Below, one piece after another: positions 8,664 to 17,930 of a DNA stretch of 64,000 bases. The stretch lies in assembly GCF_012849215.1 (NCBI RefSeq), contig NZ_CP051682.1:2790001-2854000 (forward strand), given 5' to 3'. A program made the translations under genes and the position numbers. Numbering within the stretch: position 1 is the stretch's first letter; each line of letters starts with the position of its first letter. The notes under the pieces were generated by a model that searched no databases, was not told the origin of the DNA, and saw only the letters and a program-made list of their open reading frames with translations. The DNA comes from Mucilaginibacter robiniae. Its GTDB lineage: Bacteria > Bacteroidota > Bacteroidia > Sphingobacteriales > Sphingobacteriaceae.

Positions 8664-9695
8664 ATGGATAAAATTAAAGCCATGTTACCTTATTTGAAAA
8701 TGAGAGGATATATACGTGTAAAGGCTTTCTGGCTAACCTTAATAGGGCTGATTACGGGCTTGGCAGCCTTTGCACAGCAGGATGCGCAATTCAGCCAATA
8801 TACATTTAACGGGTTGTATATTAATCCGGCTTATGCGGGCTACAAGCAAGATGTTTATGCCAATGCATTTTACCGTTCGCAGTGGACAGGATTGGAAGGT
8901 GCGCCGCAAACCTTTTCATTGGCGGTGGATGGCTCTGTGCATGATACTAAAGTAGGTTTAGGTTTGCTGGTGGCGCACGATGGTATTGGTGCACAAAGCA
9001 GCTTAGCCGTGTACGGCAACTATGCTTACCGTTTGCAAATTGGTGATAATGAAAACAGCCGCTTGGCTTTCGGTATTGGGGCAGGCTTTGTACAGAATGG
9101 TTTGGATGGTAATAAGCTCACCGCCACACAAACAGGAGATAATTACATCCCCACTGGTTACCAGAGTGCCTTGTTGCCCGACGCCCGGTTAGGTGTTTTA
9201 TATACCAATGATCGGTTCTTTATCGGTGGTTCGGTAGATAACCTGCTGGCCCGCAAATTGTCGATGCTAAAGGATAAATCCATCTTAACGCCTGTGCCTG
9301 TCCCTCACTTTTATTTTACAACCGGCGCTTTGTTCTCTATTAATGATGATGTAAAGTTTAAGCCCTCTATTTTGCTGAAAGATGACTTAAATGGTCCGAC
9401 CAGTTTGGATATCAATGCTTTTACCCTTTTAGGAGAGCGAATTTGGATAGGCGCTACCTATCGTACTGCGGTTTCCTTGTACAATAAGCCCCAGCTGCAA
9501 AATGGTCTTCAAAAATCAAATGCTGTAGTAGGTGTGGTTGAACTTTTTGCCACCGACAAATTACGAGTAGGTTATGCTTTTGATTATTCGTTAACGCCAC
9601 TCAGCAGTTACAGCTACGGCTCGCACGAACTATCCATTGGTATCTACTTAAATCATAGCCATGTGGATTCTAACGGTAACCGGTGTTATTTCTAG
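8664..9695 (+). CDS. PorP/SprF-family type IX secretion-associated outer-membrane protein
   Basis: 343 residues from 8664; the ATG at 8700 would give a neater signal peptide ending AAFAQQ. The mature start has the family hallmark QDAQFSQYTFNGLYINPAYAGYK, then alternating amphipathic strands of an outer-membrane beta-barrel to the C-terminus. PorP/SprF proteins help display type-B (CHU_C) substrates at the surface, and each is usually paired with its own substrate, here the gene just upstream. The pairing indicates a dedicated display unit. Confidence 0.9.
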   Translation: MDKIKAMLPYLKMRGYIRVKAFWLTLIGLITGLAAFAQQDAQFSQYTFNGLYINPAYAGYKQDVYANAFYRSQWTGLEGAPQTFSLAVDGSVHDTKVGLGLLVAHDGIGAQSSLAVYGNYAYRLQIGDNENSRLAFGIGAGFVQNGLDGNKLTATQTGDNYIPTGYQSALLPDARLGVLYTNDRFFIGGSVDNLLARKLSMLKDKSILTPVPVPHFYFTTGALFSINDDVKFKPSILLKDDLNGPTSLDINAFTLLGERIWIGATYRTAVSLYNKPQLQNGLQKSNAVVGVVELFATDKLRVGYAFDYSLTPLSSYSYGSHELSIGIYLNHSHVDSNGNRCYF

Positions 9696-9798
9696 TAGAT
9701 TGGGTGGCAGCAAATACTGAAGATGGTAGATTTAAAATCACGACAAAGCCTTGTACATACTATATAACTTATCACTTGTGCTATGTTTCTCTACAACA

Positions 9799-11145
9799 TT
9801 ATACTGTCTTATCTTGCGGTGAACTATTTTCAATAATTTCAATAATCTTTTCATTCTGTACTATCCAGTAGCCCAAGCGTTCGTCGGTGATGCCATTCTG
9901 AAGCTGGTAGCTGTAGGTAGGCACGCCTTCCTGCATCTTAGTTTCCATATAGCGGAAGCTGATGTTGTTCAGCTTTTTTAGTTCGTAGGCTACTTCGGTA
10001 ATGTGGGTGGAAATGATAAAAATGCAGTTCCTGATTTTGGCAAAAGCTTGTATAATGGCTAAGGAAGAATCATAAGCGTCTTTTACATTGGTGCCACGAA
10101 ATAGCTCATCAAACACCACTACCAATTTGCCGCGCTGTTTGATTTTTTGCGCTACTTGTTTTACCCGAATTACTTCGCTGTAAAAATGGCTATAGCCCTG
10201 AACTAAATTATCAGCCAGGTTAATAGTAGTTATTAACCCATTAAAAACGCTGGTTTGCATAGATGTGGCCGGCACGGGAAAACCAATGTGTACTAGTAAT
10301 ACACAAACAGCTATAGATTTTAACAAGGTGGATTTGCCTGCCATATTAGCGCCGGTTACAAAACAAACATTATGTTCGGCATTAAATGTAATATCATTCC
10401 TGATTGGGCTTTTGATTAAAGGATGAAATAGTCCGTTCAAGATTAAACAGGAGTCTGCATCAGATTTAATAATTGGATAGCTGAAATTGAGCTGCTCGGC
10501 TGTGTGGGCAACTGCACTGAATACATCCAACTGGTAAACCATATTCAGTAAGGTTTTTATTGCTTCACGCCCTTGATAGCGAAACACATAATCACACTCC
10601 TGTATTTGCAGGGCATTTAGCTTTTTAAGTATTAACAGCGGCATAATGGCTGCAAAATTGGGCTGGCTTAAAGTTTCATTTAGGAAAGTTTTATAGCGTA
10701 AACCTATAGCCGGGCTGTGGTGCTGAACTTCAAACGTAGCAAAATATTGGTTCAAAGTGCTAATCAGATTTAGTAGCAACTGGATGCCGCGTGTAATAAC
10801 ATAGTATTCGGCTGATGGCTTGAGTAAATGTTGAGCATAGCTTTTAACGGCCTGATAGGAAGAAACCTTCTGAGGATAATTATCCTGCTTCAAGTAATGC
10901 TCAATAAAGTCTAAATCATCTTTATGAAAGCTAGCTTCGGTACCGGTTTGCTGGAGATAGCGAATAAATTCCAGCCGCTCGTTAATTAAATTTGCATCGT
11001 GTAAAGGAGCATCAAACCAATCAGCCAGAACTAGTCTGCCGCCTAAGGTACGCGGTTTAAACAGGCTCATTATCGATGCCGTATCCCCGTAAGCTGCCGT
11101 GATTGCCAAATCATTGCGGGTTTGTTGGTCGACATCAAAAGCCAT
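9799..11145 (-). CDS. MutS-like ATPase (MutS-related, lacking mismatch-recognition domain)
   Basis: 448 residues from the ATG at 11145 (a GTG at 11154 is less likely). The N-terminal half is helical and matches the MutS core/clamp. The C-terminal half is the MutS ABC-ATPase: Walker A GANMAGKST near 270, Walker B VVFDELFRGTN near 350, and STH switch near 385. There is no domain I for mismatch binding, so it is not the repair MutS but the 'MutS-related protein' group common in Bacteroidota, of uncertain function (DNA-junction handling is suspected). It is followed on the minus strand by no close gene and may be co-transcribed with the S9 peptidase upstream of it (47 bases apart). Confidence 0.85.
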   Translation of the reverse strand: MAFDVDQQTRNDLAITAAYGDTASIMSLFKPRTLGGRLVLADWFDAPLHDANLINERLEFIRYLQQTGTEASFHKDDLDFIEHYLKQDNYPQKVSSYQAVKSYAQHLLKPSAEYYVITRGIQLLLNLISTLNQYFATFEVQHHSPAIGLRYKTFLNETLSQPNFAAIMPLLILKKLNALQIQECDYVFRYQGREAIKTLLNMVYQLDVFSAVAHTAEQLNFSYPIIKSDADSCLILNGLFHPLIKSPIRNDITFNAEHNVCFVTGANMAGKSTLLKSIAVCVLLVHIGFPVPATSMQTSVFNGLITTINLADNLVQGYSHFYSEVIRVKQVAQKIKQRGKLVVVFDELFRGTNVKDAYDSSLAIIQAFAKIRNCIFIISTHITEVAYELKKLNNISFRYMETKMQEGVPTYSYQLQNGITDERLGYWIVQNEKIIEIIENSSPQDKTV

Positions 11146-11192
11146 GTTAATCACTAATACTGTCTATATTCCTGATTCTATACTCTTAATTC

Positions 11193-13334
11193 TCATTCTT
11201 GAATATACCGCCCAAAGAATTCATAAATCCGTAACATTTGGTCAATGCGCTGGCGTACGTTGCCCGAGCGGGAGAGTTCGTGCGTGCCGCCGGGATGCTG
11301 TACGTATTCTACGGGGCGGTTTAATACTTTTAAAGCTTTGTACATCATTTCGCCTTGTACAATGCCGGTACGTAGGTCGGTTTCGCCATGCAACATGAGG
11401 TAAGGCGTGGTAATCTGATTTACATAGGTAAACGGCGATTCGCGAGTTAGAATAGGCTTAATTTGCGGTTCCCAAGGGTAACCACCAAAGTACATGGGTA
11501 CTAAGCGCCAAGCGTTACCCTCGCCAAAAAAGGTAGTCAGGTCATACACGCCACGTTGTGATGAAATAGCTGCAAAACGTTTGGTATGGCTGGCTAACCA
11601 AGCTGTTAAGTAACCGGCGTATGAGCCACCTGTAGCTACGGTTTTAGCCGGATCGCCCCAGCCTTCGGCTAAAGTGCTATCCAGAGCAGCCAACACATCT
11701 TCGGTTGGGCCAGTACCCCAATCCTGGTAGTTAGCTTTCAAAAAATCCAAACCATAACCACCTGAACCACGCGGATTGGAGTAAACCACACCATAACCAT
11801 GTGCGCAGAAAAATTGGTACTCGTGCCACATGCTACTTTCGCCAGGGCCCCACATAGCAGTTGGTCCGCCGTGTATTTGCAGCATGATAGGGTACTTTTT
11901 ACCAGTTTGAAAGTTGGTTGGCTTCATGACCCAATATTCTACTTTCAAACCTTTGCTGTTGGTATAATACTTCTTTTCCGGGTAGCTGAGCTTTTTATCT
12001 TTCAGCCACTCGTAATTGAAGCTGGTAAGGCGTTTGGGTGATTTATTGCTGAGATCACTTACATAAAGCTCGAAAGGGTTAGCAACTTCGGTTTTTACAT
12101 ACACCAACAATTTTTTACCTACATCCAGTCCGCTTAAGCCCGCTTCAAAGCTGCTGAGCTGTTCGGGTTTAGTGTTAGTTACATTCACCCGGTAAATGGG
12201 AATACCACCGTTGGATTGTGCCGTAAAATACAAATACTTGCTATCGGCCGACCAGGTGAAGTTAGCAGCTGAACGGTCTAGCGGAATAGTAATTATTTGT
12301 GTAGGATGTTGCAAATCTAAAATTTTAATTTCGGGAATATCTATAACCATGCTTTTACCCGAGGTATAGACCAGATACTGGCCTGACGGTGAAATAGCGG
12401 CGTTGCTGAGCATCGCGTTATCTTGGGCAAGAACCAGCTTACGACTACCACCTGCCACTGGGATAGAATAAATAGCAGCTTGTACAGCACGATCAGGATT
12501 AGCCGTTGAATCAGGGGCTGATATGATGATAGACCTGCCATCGGGCATAAACTGTGCATTGCTGAAGCTGTTGAACCCATTGGTAAGCGGACGAGGTTTA
12601 GCGCCAGCTTCGGCATTCATAATAAAATAATGTGTAAAGCGAAAGTCTGGCTCGGTAGTTGCCTCGCCTTCAAAATTTAGTTTATTAAATACTTTAACTT
12701 TATGATCGGCTTCATCCTGTGCCAGATAGCTGCGAATAGCTGCAAAATTACCATTGGGGTTAGGTACAATGGTTGGTAAGCCTGGAAACTGGCTATATCC
12801 CGGCTTTTCGGATGCCCAAGCAGGAACTTGCTTCTGGCTGTTCAGTACCGAATCTTTCAGTAGTTCATTTAGCGATAGGTTAACGCTGAATAAAATCCGT
12901 TTACCATTAGGCGACCACTGCGGCGATGAAGCGCCATACTGTGCATGCGTAAGTTGTACAGGCTGCCCGCCGTTGGCAGGCACCAGAAAAATCTGGCTTC
13001 GGCCTTTTATGGAACTGACTACGGCAATCGTCTGGTCATCGGTCGACCAAGCGGCTTGACTGGCTGTGCTGTCTAGCAAAGCGTGTGGGGTAAAGCTGTT
13101 ATCGGTAGAGGCTAGCCATACTTGGTTTTGGTAGGTGTACTCTTTGCTATTCTTTTGATCGGGGATGATGGAAGTAAGTGTAAAAGCTACTTTCTTACCA
13201 TCGTGCGATAGCGCTACCCCGCTGATTTGTTTAATGCGAGTCAAATCGGTAACTTCTATTGTACTATTTTGCTGTGCTAAAGCTGCACTGATGATAAGAA
13301 AGGAATGGAAGAGTAGGAGGAAAGCTTTTTTCAT
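11193..13334 (-). CDS. S9-family prolyl oligopeptidase (dipeptidyl/acylaminoacyl peptidase)
   Basis: 713 residues with a signal peptide (cleavage near ALAQQ), so periplasmic. A seven-bladed WD40-like beta-propeller (about 25-430) carries repeated 'WSPNGKRILF' and 'WSADSKYLYF' blades. An alpha/beta-hydrolase domain follows with the catalytic Ser in GGSYAGYL (about 570), Asp in HGETDLRT (about 645) and His in HPGGTHEL (about 680). It removes short peptides from the N-terminus of oligopeptides. It is full length with no anomaly. Confidence 0.93.
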   Translation of the reverse strand: MKKAFLLLFHSFLIISAALAQQNSTIEVTDLTRIKQISGVALSHDGKKVAFTLTSIIPDQKNSKEYTYQNQVWLASTDNSFTPHALLDSTASQAAWSTDDQTIAVVSSIKGRSQIFLVPANGGQPVQLTHAQYGASSPQWSPNGKRILFSVNLSLNELLKDSVLNSQKQVPAWASEKPGYSQFPGLPTIVPNPNGNFAAIRSYLAQDEADHKVKVFNKLNFEGEATTEPDFRFTHYFIMNAEAGAKPRPLTNGFNSFSNAQFMPDGRSIIISAPDSTANPDRAVQAAIYSIPVAGGSRKLVLAQDNAMLSNAAISPSGQYLVYTSGKSMVIDIPEIKILDLQHPTQIITIPLDRSAANFTWSADSKYLYFTAQSNGGIPIYRVNVTNTKPEQLSSFEAGLSGLDVGKKLLVYVKTEVANPFELYVSDLSNKSPKRLTSFNYEWLKDKKLSYPEKKYYTNSKGLKVEYWVMKPTNFQTGKKYPIMLQIHGGPTAMWGPGESSMWHEYQFFCAHGYGVVYSNPRGSGGYGLDFLKANYQDWGTGPTEDVLAALDSTLAEGWGDPAKTVATGGSYAGYLTAWLASHTKRFAAISSQRGVYDLTTFFGEGNAWRLVPMYFGGYPWEPQIKPILTRESPFTYVNQITTPYLMLHGETDLRTGIVQGEMMYKALKVLNRPVEYVQHPGGTHELSRSGNVRQRIDQMLRIYEFFGRYIQE

Positions 13335-13457
13335 AATCTGCCTTGTTGCAGCTAAATATAGTAAAATACTTATCCGGATATTGATTTTTGAGCTTTATGC
13401 TTAATAAGAAAGTATTGGTTTGAATAAAGAAGTTGTAATAGGCGTCAGTAAACATAA

Positions 13458-13492
13458 AAAAGGCTATCCAACTTAAGTTTGGATAGCCTTTT
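13458..13492 (-). terminator. Terminator downstream of der
   Basis: AAAAGGCTATCCAA (13458-13471) pairs with TTGGATAGCCTTTT (13479-13492). It lies 20 bases past the der stop on the minus strand and has U-tracts in both orientations. Confidence 0.85.
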
Positions 13493-13511
13493 ACATAATA
13501 TATGTCGGTTT

Positions 13512-14813
13512 TTATTTCTGTCTGAAAAATATTTGTATCGGAACACCTGAAAAGTTGAAGTTTTCTCGGAGTTTATTTTCAATAAACCGCTTGTAAGGCT
13601 CTTTAATATATTGCGGCAGGTTACAGAAGAACGCAAACATAGGCGCATTACCATTAATCTGGGTAATGTATTTAATTTTTACGTGCTTGCCTTTTAATGC
13701 CGGTGGTGGGTAGTTTTCAATAATAGGCAGCATAATATCGTTCAGTCTTGAAGTAGATATTTTTTTGCTGCGGTTTTCATAAACCTGTTCGGCGGTTTCA
13801 ATTACTTTCAGTAATCGTTGTTTTTCCAGTACTGAAGTGAATACGATAGGCACATCCGTAAAAGGTGCTATCTTCTCCATGATCTGCTCTTCGAAAACCT
13901 TAACCGTTTTGCTGTTCTTCTCAATCAAATCCCACTTGTTCACTACCAGCACAATGCCTTTCTTATTCTTTTCGGCCAGATGGAATATGTTGATATCCTG
14001 TGATTCCAAGCCTTCAACGGCATCAATCATCAAGATGATGATATCGGCTTCTTCCAGTGCCTTGATGGTACGCATCACGGAGTAAAACTCAATATTTTCT
14101 TTAACCTTGGTTTTTTTACGCAGTCCGGCAGTATCAATCAGCATAAACTCATGCCCGTAACGGTTGTAGTGAATGTGAATGGAATCGCGCGTGGTGCCGG
14201 CTATAGGGGTTACAATGTTACGCTCTTGGCCAATTAACGCATTGATGATAGATGACTTACCTACGTTAGGTCGGCCTACAATGGCATATTTAGGCAGTGT
14301 GTTTTCTTCAGCAGGCTCATCATCAAAACATTTGATCATTTCATCCAGTAACTCACCTGTGCCGGAGCCGGTCATGGAAGAGATGTTGTAGATTTCACCC
14401 AAACCCAAACTGTAAAACAAAGTAGCATCGGATTGCAGGGCATGGTTATCGACCTTATTCACCACTATAAAAACCGGCTTTTTACCTTTGCGCAGCAGGG
14501 TGGCAATTTCATCATCCAAGTCGGTGATGCCGGTGGTTACATCTACCATAAATAAAATAACCGTAGCTTCTTCAATGGCAATAACTACCTGTTCGCGTAT
14601 AGCCGTTTCAAATACATCTTCCGAATTAGCTACATAACCACCGGTATCAATTACAGTAAAGCTCCGGCCCACCCACTCAGCGATGCCGTAATGCCGATCG
14701 CGCGTAACGCCGCTAAAGTCATCTACAATGGCTTTGCGGGTTTCGGTAAGCCGGTTATATAAAGTTGATTTGCCCACATTGGGTCGCCCTACAATGGCTA
14801 CTATATTGCTCAT
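13512..14813 (-). CDS. der: Ribosome biogenesis GTPase Der (EngA)
   Basis: 433 residues from the ATG at 14813, eight codons inside the longest open frame, which places the first G1 motif near the N-terminus as usual. Two tandem GTPase domains each carry GRPNVGKS (near 9 and 180), DTxG/DTAG and NKxD motifs. A C-terminal KH-like domain follows (from about 350; [16 protein letters not shown]). The tandem arrangement is unique to Der, an essential 50S assembly factor. It is separated from era by about 120 bases on the same strand. Confidence 0.97.
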   Translation of the reverse strand: MSNIVAIVGRPNVGKSTLYNRLTETRKAIVDDFSGVTRDRHYGIAEWVGRSFTVIDTGGYVANSEDVFETAIREQVVIAIEEATVILFMVDVTTGITDLDDEIATLLRKGKKPVFIVVNKVDNHALQSDATLFYSLGLGEIYNISSMTGSGTGELLDEMIKCFDDEPAEENTLPKYAIVGRPNVGKSSIINALIGQERNIVTPIAGTTRDSIHIHYNRYGHEFMLIDTAGLRKKTKVKENIEFYSVMRTIKALEEADIIILMIDAVEGLESQDINIFHLAEKNKKGIVLVVNKWDLIEKNSKTVKVFEEQIMEKIAPFTDVPIVFTSVLEKQRLLKVIETAEQVYENRSKKISTSRLNDIMLPIIENYPPPALKGKHVKIKYITQINGNAPMFAFFCNLPQYIKEPYKRFIENKLRENFNFSGVPIQIFFRQK

Positions 14814-14935
14814 GCTATTTTCAGAGTCAAGAACCAAAAGTCAAGAATCAAGATAAATCCCTCTTACTTTCCTTTTAATCCTGGTATGTTTAATTTAATT
14901 ATATGTCTTGAATCTATATTCTTGATTCTAAATCC
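14814..14935. repeat. Degenerate TCTTGATTC/GAATCAAGA intergenic repeats
   Basis: The der-era spacer contains GTCAAGAATCAAGA near 14840 and TCTTGAATC...TTCTTGATTCT near 14905-14930. Similar words (TCCTGATTCT, TTCTTGAATA) occur between the MutS-like and S9 genes at 11168-11205. They look like a short dispersed repeat family rather than gene-specific operators. Confidence 0.4.
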
Positions 14936-15814
14936 TCAATCCTCGTATCCGAATTGCTTTAGATAGTTTTTCTTGCTGCGCCAATCGCCGATTACTTTAA
15001 CAAACATCTGCAAAAAGATTTTACGCTGAAAAAAATCTTCCATACTGCGACGAGCGTAAGTGCCTACAATTTTCAGCATTTCGCCGTTTTTACCAATCAG
15101 GATATTTTTTTGCGAATCACGTTCTACAATAATTTCAGCACTAATGCGGTAAAGATCATCGCTTTCTTTAAACTCGGTAATAATTACTTCGGTGCTGTAC
15201 GGAATTTCTTTTTTATACTGCTTGAATACCTGCTCGCGTATCATCTCGGAGGCAAAAAAGCGATCGTTACGGTCTGTCAGAAAATCCTTTTCATAATAAG
15301 CCGGATGCTCAGGCAGATTTTCTAGAATAAAATCCATAATAGCCTTGATGTTATGCTCATGCAGTGCCGATATCGCAAAAATGGCTTTCGGGTTTAACTT
15401 CTGTTGCCAAAAGTCAATTTTTTGTTTTACCGTTTCTTCGTCCGATTTGTCAATTTTATTAATCAGTACCACTACCGGGGCCAATGAGCCTTGCAGCTTT
15501 TCTAATACATCACCCTCATCATGCGTTTCGTTAATATCCGTTACCAGCAAAATCAGGTCGGCATCTACAATAGAACCCGTTACCTGGTGCATCATGCTTT
15601 CTTGTAATAAATAGTTAGGTTTAATAACACCAGGCGTATCTGAAAAAACAATCTGGTAGTCTTCATGGTTAACTATACCCAGAATGCGATGCCGGGTGGT
15701 TTGTGCCTTAGGGGTAATGATGGACATTTTTTCGCCCACTAAGGCATTCATCAGGGTGGATTTGCCTGCGTTAGGCTTACCAATAATACTCACAAAACCT
15801 GCCCGGTGACTCAT
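14936..15814 (-). CDS. era: GTPase Era
   Basis: 292 residues. The N-terminal GTPase domain has G1 GKPNAGKST (about 12-20), G3 DTPG (about 60) and G4 NKID (about 122). A C-terminal type-II KH domain follows with the RNA-binding stretch RDSQKNILIGKNGEMLK near 232-248. Era binds the 3' end of 16S rRNA in 30S maturation. It lies immediately upstream of der and divergent from the initiator tRNA, so translation-related genes cluster here. Confidence 0.97.
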   Translation of the reverse strand: MSHRAGFVSIIGKPNAGKSTLMNALVGEKMSIITPKAQTTRHRILGIVNHEDYQIVFSDTPGVIKPNYLLQESMMHQVTGSIVDADLILLVTDINETHDEGDVLEKLQGSLAPVVVLINKIDKSDEETVKQKIDFWQQKLNPKAIFAISALHEHNIKAIMDFILENLPEHPAYYEKDFLTDRNDRFFASEMIREQVFKQYKKEIPYSTEVIITEFKESDDLYRISAEIIVERDSQKNILIGKNGEMLKIVGTYARRSMEDFFQRKIFLQMFVKVIGDWRSKKNYLKQFGYED

Positions 15815-15836
15815 AGAAAAAAAAATTAAAATAAAA

Positions 15837-15868
15837 TTTGGAGTACAAAGAAACGAATTATATCTTTG
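15837..15868 (+). promoter_or_regulatory. Promoter of the initiator tRNA
   Basis: TTTG (15837-15840), a 20-base spacer, then TATCTTTG (15861-15868) is an exact match to the Bacteroidota housekeeping promoter (TTTG / TAnnTTTG). It starts transcription about 15-20 bases before the tRNA. Confidence 0.85.
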
Positions 15869-15891
15869 CAGACCAAATAAAACAAACAGAG

Positions 15892-15964
<73 letters not shown>

Positions 15965-15975
15965 CCTTGATTATC

Positions 15976-16007
15976 AGGCAGTTACAGTAAAATGTAACTG
16001 CCTTTTG
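15976..16007 (+). terminator. tRNA terminator
   Basis: AGGCAGTTACA (15976-15986) pairs with TGTAACTGCCT (15993-16003), followed by TTTG and further Ts. Confidence 0.85.
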
Positions 16008-16303
16008 TTTTTCTGGTCATACAGTGTTCATACACACCAGCCATCGTAAGAAGTTAATAAACGACTTGCCGCTAATCCCGGCGGCAATACTCAAATATAC
16101 GCAAATTGCTGATTATCAGAAACTATATCCAATTCTTTGGCTTTTTAAATCCAATTTTGAATTAGAAGCGGGATAGACACGATTAATTTAATTTGGAAAT
16201 TTCTACAATTAATTTTAACTTAATAAATATTTACAAATCAGTGAATTAGTAAATTGCCGCAATAATATTGTATTAATATTGTTAAACCTTAAACTCAAGA
16301 ACA
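16008..16303. other. AT-rich leader; no gene seen
   Basis: No convincing reading frame. The right half is strongly AT-rich. I looked for a repeat of the tRNA 3' end (an integration scar) elsewhere in the window and saw none. Confidence 0.5.
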
Positions 16304-16657
16304 ATGTCGATTAAATTAAACATCAAATTTCCCAAAGATCGTGATGAAGCTTTAGCTGTATCAGGAGGTTGTTGGGTTACGTTTTATGAATCTCAAGATT
16401 ATAAAGATCAACAAATCACTCTAAACGGTCCGTGTGAATATAGCAAACTTAATAATCTACCAAATAGTAACAATGAAGATTGGGGAGATCAATTCGATAG
16501 CTTGAGGACCGGACCTAGTGCATGGGTGCGTATTTATAACGATGAAAACTATAAAGATGATAGTTATACTTTTGGACCAGGTTCTAATATAAGACAACTT
16601 CCTAAAGGGGATGATGTAGATTCATTGAAAATTTTTGGTTACAATCCTGAAAGATAA
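16304..16657 (+). CDS. Beta/gamma-crystallin-like protein
   Basis: 117 residues with no signal peptide. Two Greek-key motifs are visible: WVTFYESQDYKDQQITLNG with WGDQFDSLRTG (about 27-75), and WVRIYNDENYKDDSYTFGPG with DDVDSLKIFG (about 78-113). The Tyr/Phe corner pattern 'FYESQDYK / IYNDENYK' and the 'D-x-x-D-S-L' ends, which resemble the calcium-binding (N/D)(N/D)xx(S/T)S motif, are typical of microbial beta/gamma-crystallins. These are small, stable, often Ca2+-binding single-domain proteins linked to stress or dormancy. It stands alone with its own terminator. Confidence 0.8.
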   Translation: MSIKLNIKFPKDRDEALAVSGGCWVTFYESQDYKDQQITLNGPCEYSKLNNLPNSNNEDWGDQFDSLRTGPSAWVRIYNDENYKDDSYTFGPGSNIRQLPKGDDVDSLKIFGYNPER

Positions 16658-16675
16658 TACCGATTTTTATTCATT

Positions 16676-16713
16676 GATAGCCGTTATAGCAAATTTATAA
16701 CGGCTATCTTTTT
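16676..16713 (+). terminator. Terminator of the crystallin-like gene
   Basis: GATAGCCGTTATA (16676-16688) pairs perfectly with TATAACGGCTATC (16696-16708), followed by TTTTT. Confidence 0.88.
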
Positions 16714-16762
16714 GGTAAAAGAATTTCAACGTTTGCAAGACTTGGAATAAAATTAATATAAA

Positions 16763-17038
16763 ATGGAAGTAATCTGTTTTGAAGATCGCGCCTTTTATGC
16801 GCTGATTGATAAGCTGGAAGCCTACATCGACAGCAAAAAGCCAAAACCAACACATGGCGATAAGTGGGTTTCAGGCACGGAAGCCATGAACATATTGCGT
16901 ATCAAAAGTAAAACCACTTTACAAAAATTACGTGATGAAGGAAAAATCCGTTTTACCCAGCCAGAGAAAAAAATCGTGCTATACGACCGGGATTCAATCA
17001 TCGCTTATCTTGAAGATTTTACCTACGAAACATTTTAA
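16763..17038 (+). CDS. Helix-turn-helix DNA-binding protein (excisionase/MerR-like)
   Basis: 91 residues. A short N-terminal helix precedes a winged helix-turn-helix: WVSGTEAMNILRIKSKTTLQ (about 36-55) and the wing GKIRFTQPEKKIVLYDRDSIIAYL. This is the 'helix-turn-helix domain-containing protein' widespread near Bacteroidota mobile elements and small accessory modules. It is followed 3 bases after its stop by the next gene, so the two form an operon. The target is unknown. Confidence 0.8.
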   Translation: MEVICFEDRAFYALIDKLEAYIDSKKPKPTHGDKWVSGTEAMNILRIKSKTTLQKLRDEGKIRFTQPEKKIVLYDRDSIIAYLEDFTYETF

Positions 17039-17041
17039 ATC

Positions 17042-17266
17042 ATGGCAGAAGAACAACAAGACCCATCACCGGAATATATCAAAGGCTTTAACCAGATGTA
17101 TAAGCTGAAACAGGAAATGCCGGAAGTAGCACAGCAAGTACTATCTTCTAAAGCAGAGGGCGACCGTGTTAAAGGCATGACAGCCGGAGCAAGGCAATAT
17201 GAATTGGAGCGCATCCGAGAAGTTTCACAAAAGGGACATGAACAAACTCGTGAGCGCGAGATTTGA
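17042..17266 (+). CDS. Small hypothetical partner of the helix-turn-helix protein
   Basis: 74 residues, all helical, charged, with a central YIKGFNQMYKL motif and a C-terminal QYELERIRE stretch. I recall similar small proteins in Bacteroidota but cannot assign a function. Three-base spacing to the HTH gene implies a functional pair, perhaps regulator plus effector or a toxin-antitoxin-like unit; nothing in the sequence proves this. Confidence 0.6.
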   Translation: MAEEQQDPSPEYIKGFNQMYKLKQEMPEVAQQVLSSKAEGDRVKGMTAGARQYELERIREVSQKGHEQTREREI

Positions 17267-17930
17267 TTGTATTAGAACATTTTAAGCTTTAAAGATTTAC
17301 TCCGGTCATTGCCAAAATATACTTCAATTCATATTGTTGAATAATATTCAACTCTGCTAAAAATATGTCCTATACACAATAGAAAATGTTAGGACACAAG
17401 GGCTTTTCTAGCAGCCAAAGCCTTCAATGGATATTGTTTGCTACAAAACATGCACCTAAAATATCGGAAAAGATTACTACCGAGGCCAATGAGCATAACA
17501 ATTGTACAAACATATGCATATGGGCAAACAGTAAGACAAGCAGCATTGTTTAGGAGCAGCAAAGCAAGAAACAGTAGTGTGATAAGAAGCAATAGCAAGA
17601 AAGATGAACCGCTTGTTTTTGACCAAGACATGATTGCATACCTATAAAAGACTAAATATAATTTTATTCAAAATAATTTTGTAGAGAAAAAATAAAAAAT
17701 TAGATTTACGAAAATAGTCTTAACCTATCGCCTTATTCAACTATAGTACGTCCATTAGGAACATACTCTCCTTGGCAATCCTACCCTTTAGGACTTATTC
17801 AGAAATCCATATTCTAACTGAATGGTAAAATATTTTGCAAAAAAAAATTTGCTTGGGCTTAAGTGTATGTGTTCAACTTAACAGATTAGCCAAAATTTAA
17901 ATCTTAATATTAACCAAAAATCACACAAAC
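17267..17930. other. Non-coding or decayed stretch; no gene supported
   Basis: Overlapping open frames of 69 codons (plus, 17438-17647) and 80 codons (minus, 17389-17631; Leu-rich hydrophobic with CPYAYVC and CMFC) exist, but neither has a clear start context, homology or conserved neighbour. The right part is the AT-rich leader of the GLPGLI operon. Confidence 0.45.

Noticed and set aside
17389..17647. Opposed 80-codon (minus, Leu-rich with Cys pairs) and 69-codon (plus) frames
   Set aside because: Hydrophobicity of the minus frame may simply be the complement of a Ser/Lys/Asn-rich stretch; no start signals or neighbours support either.
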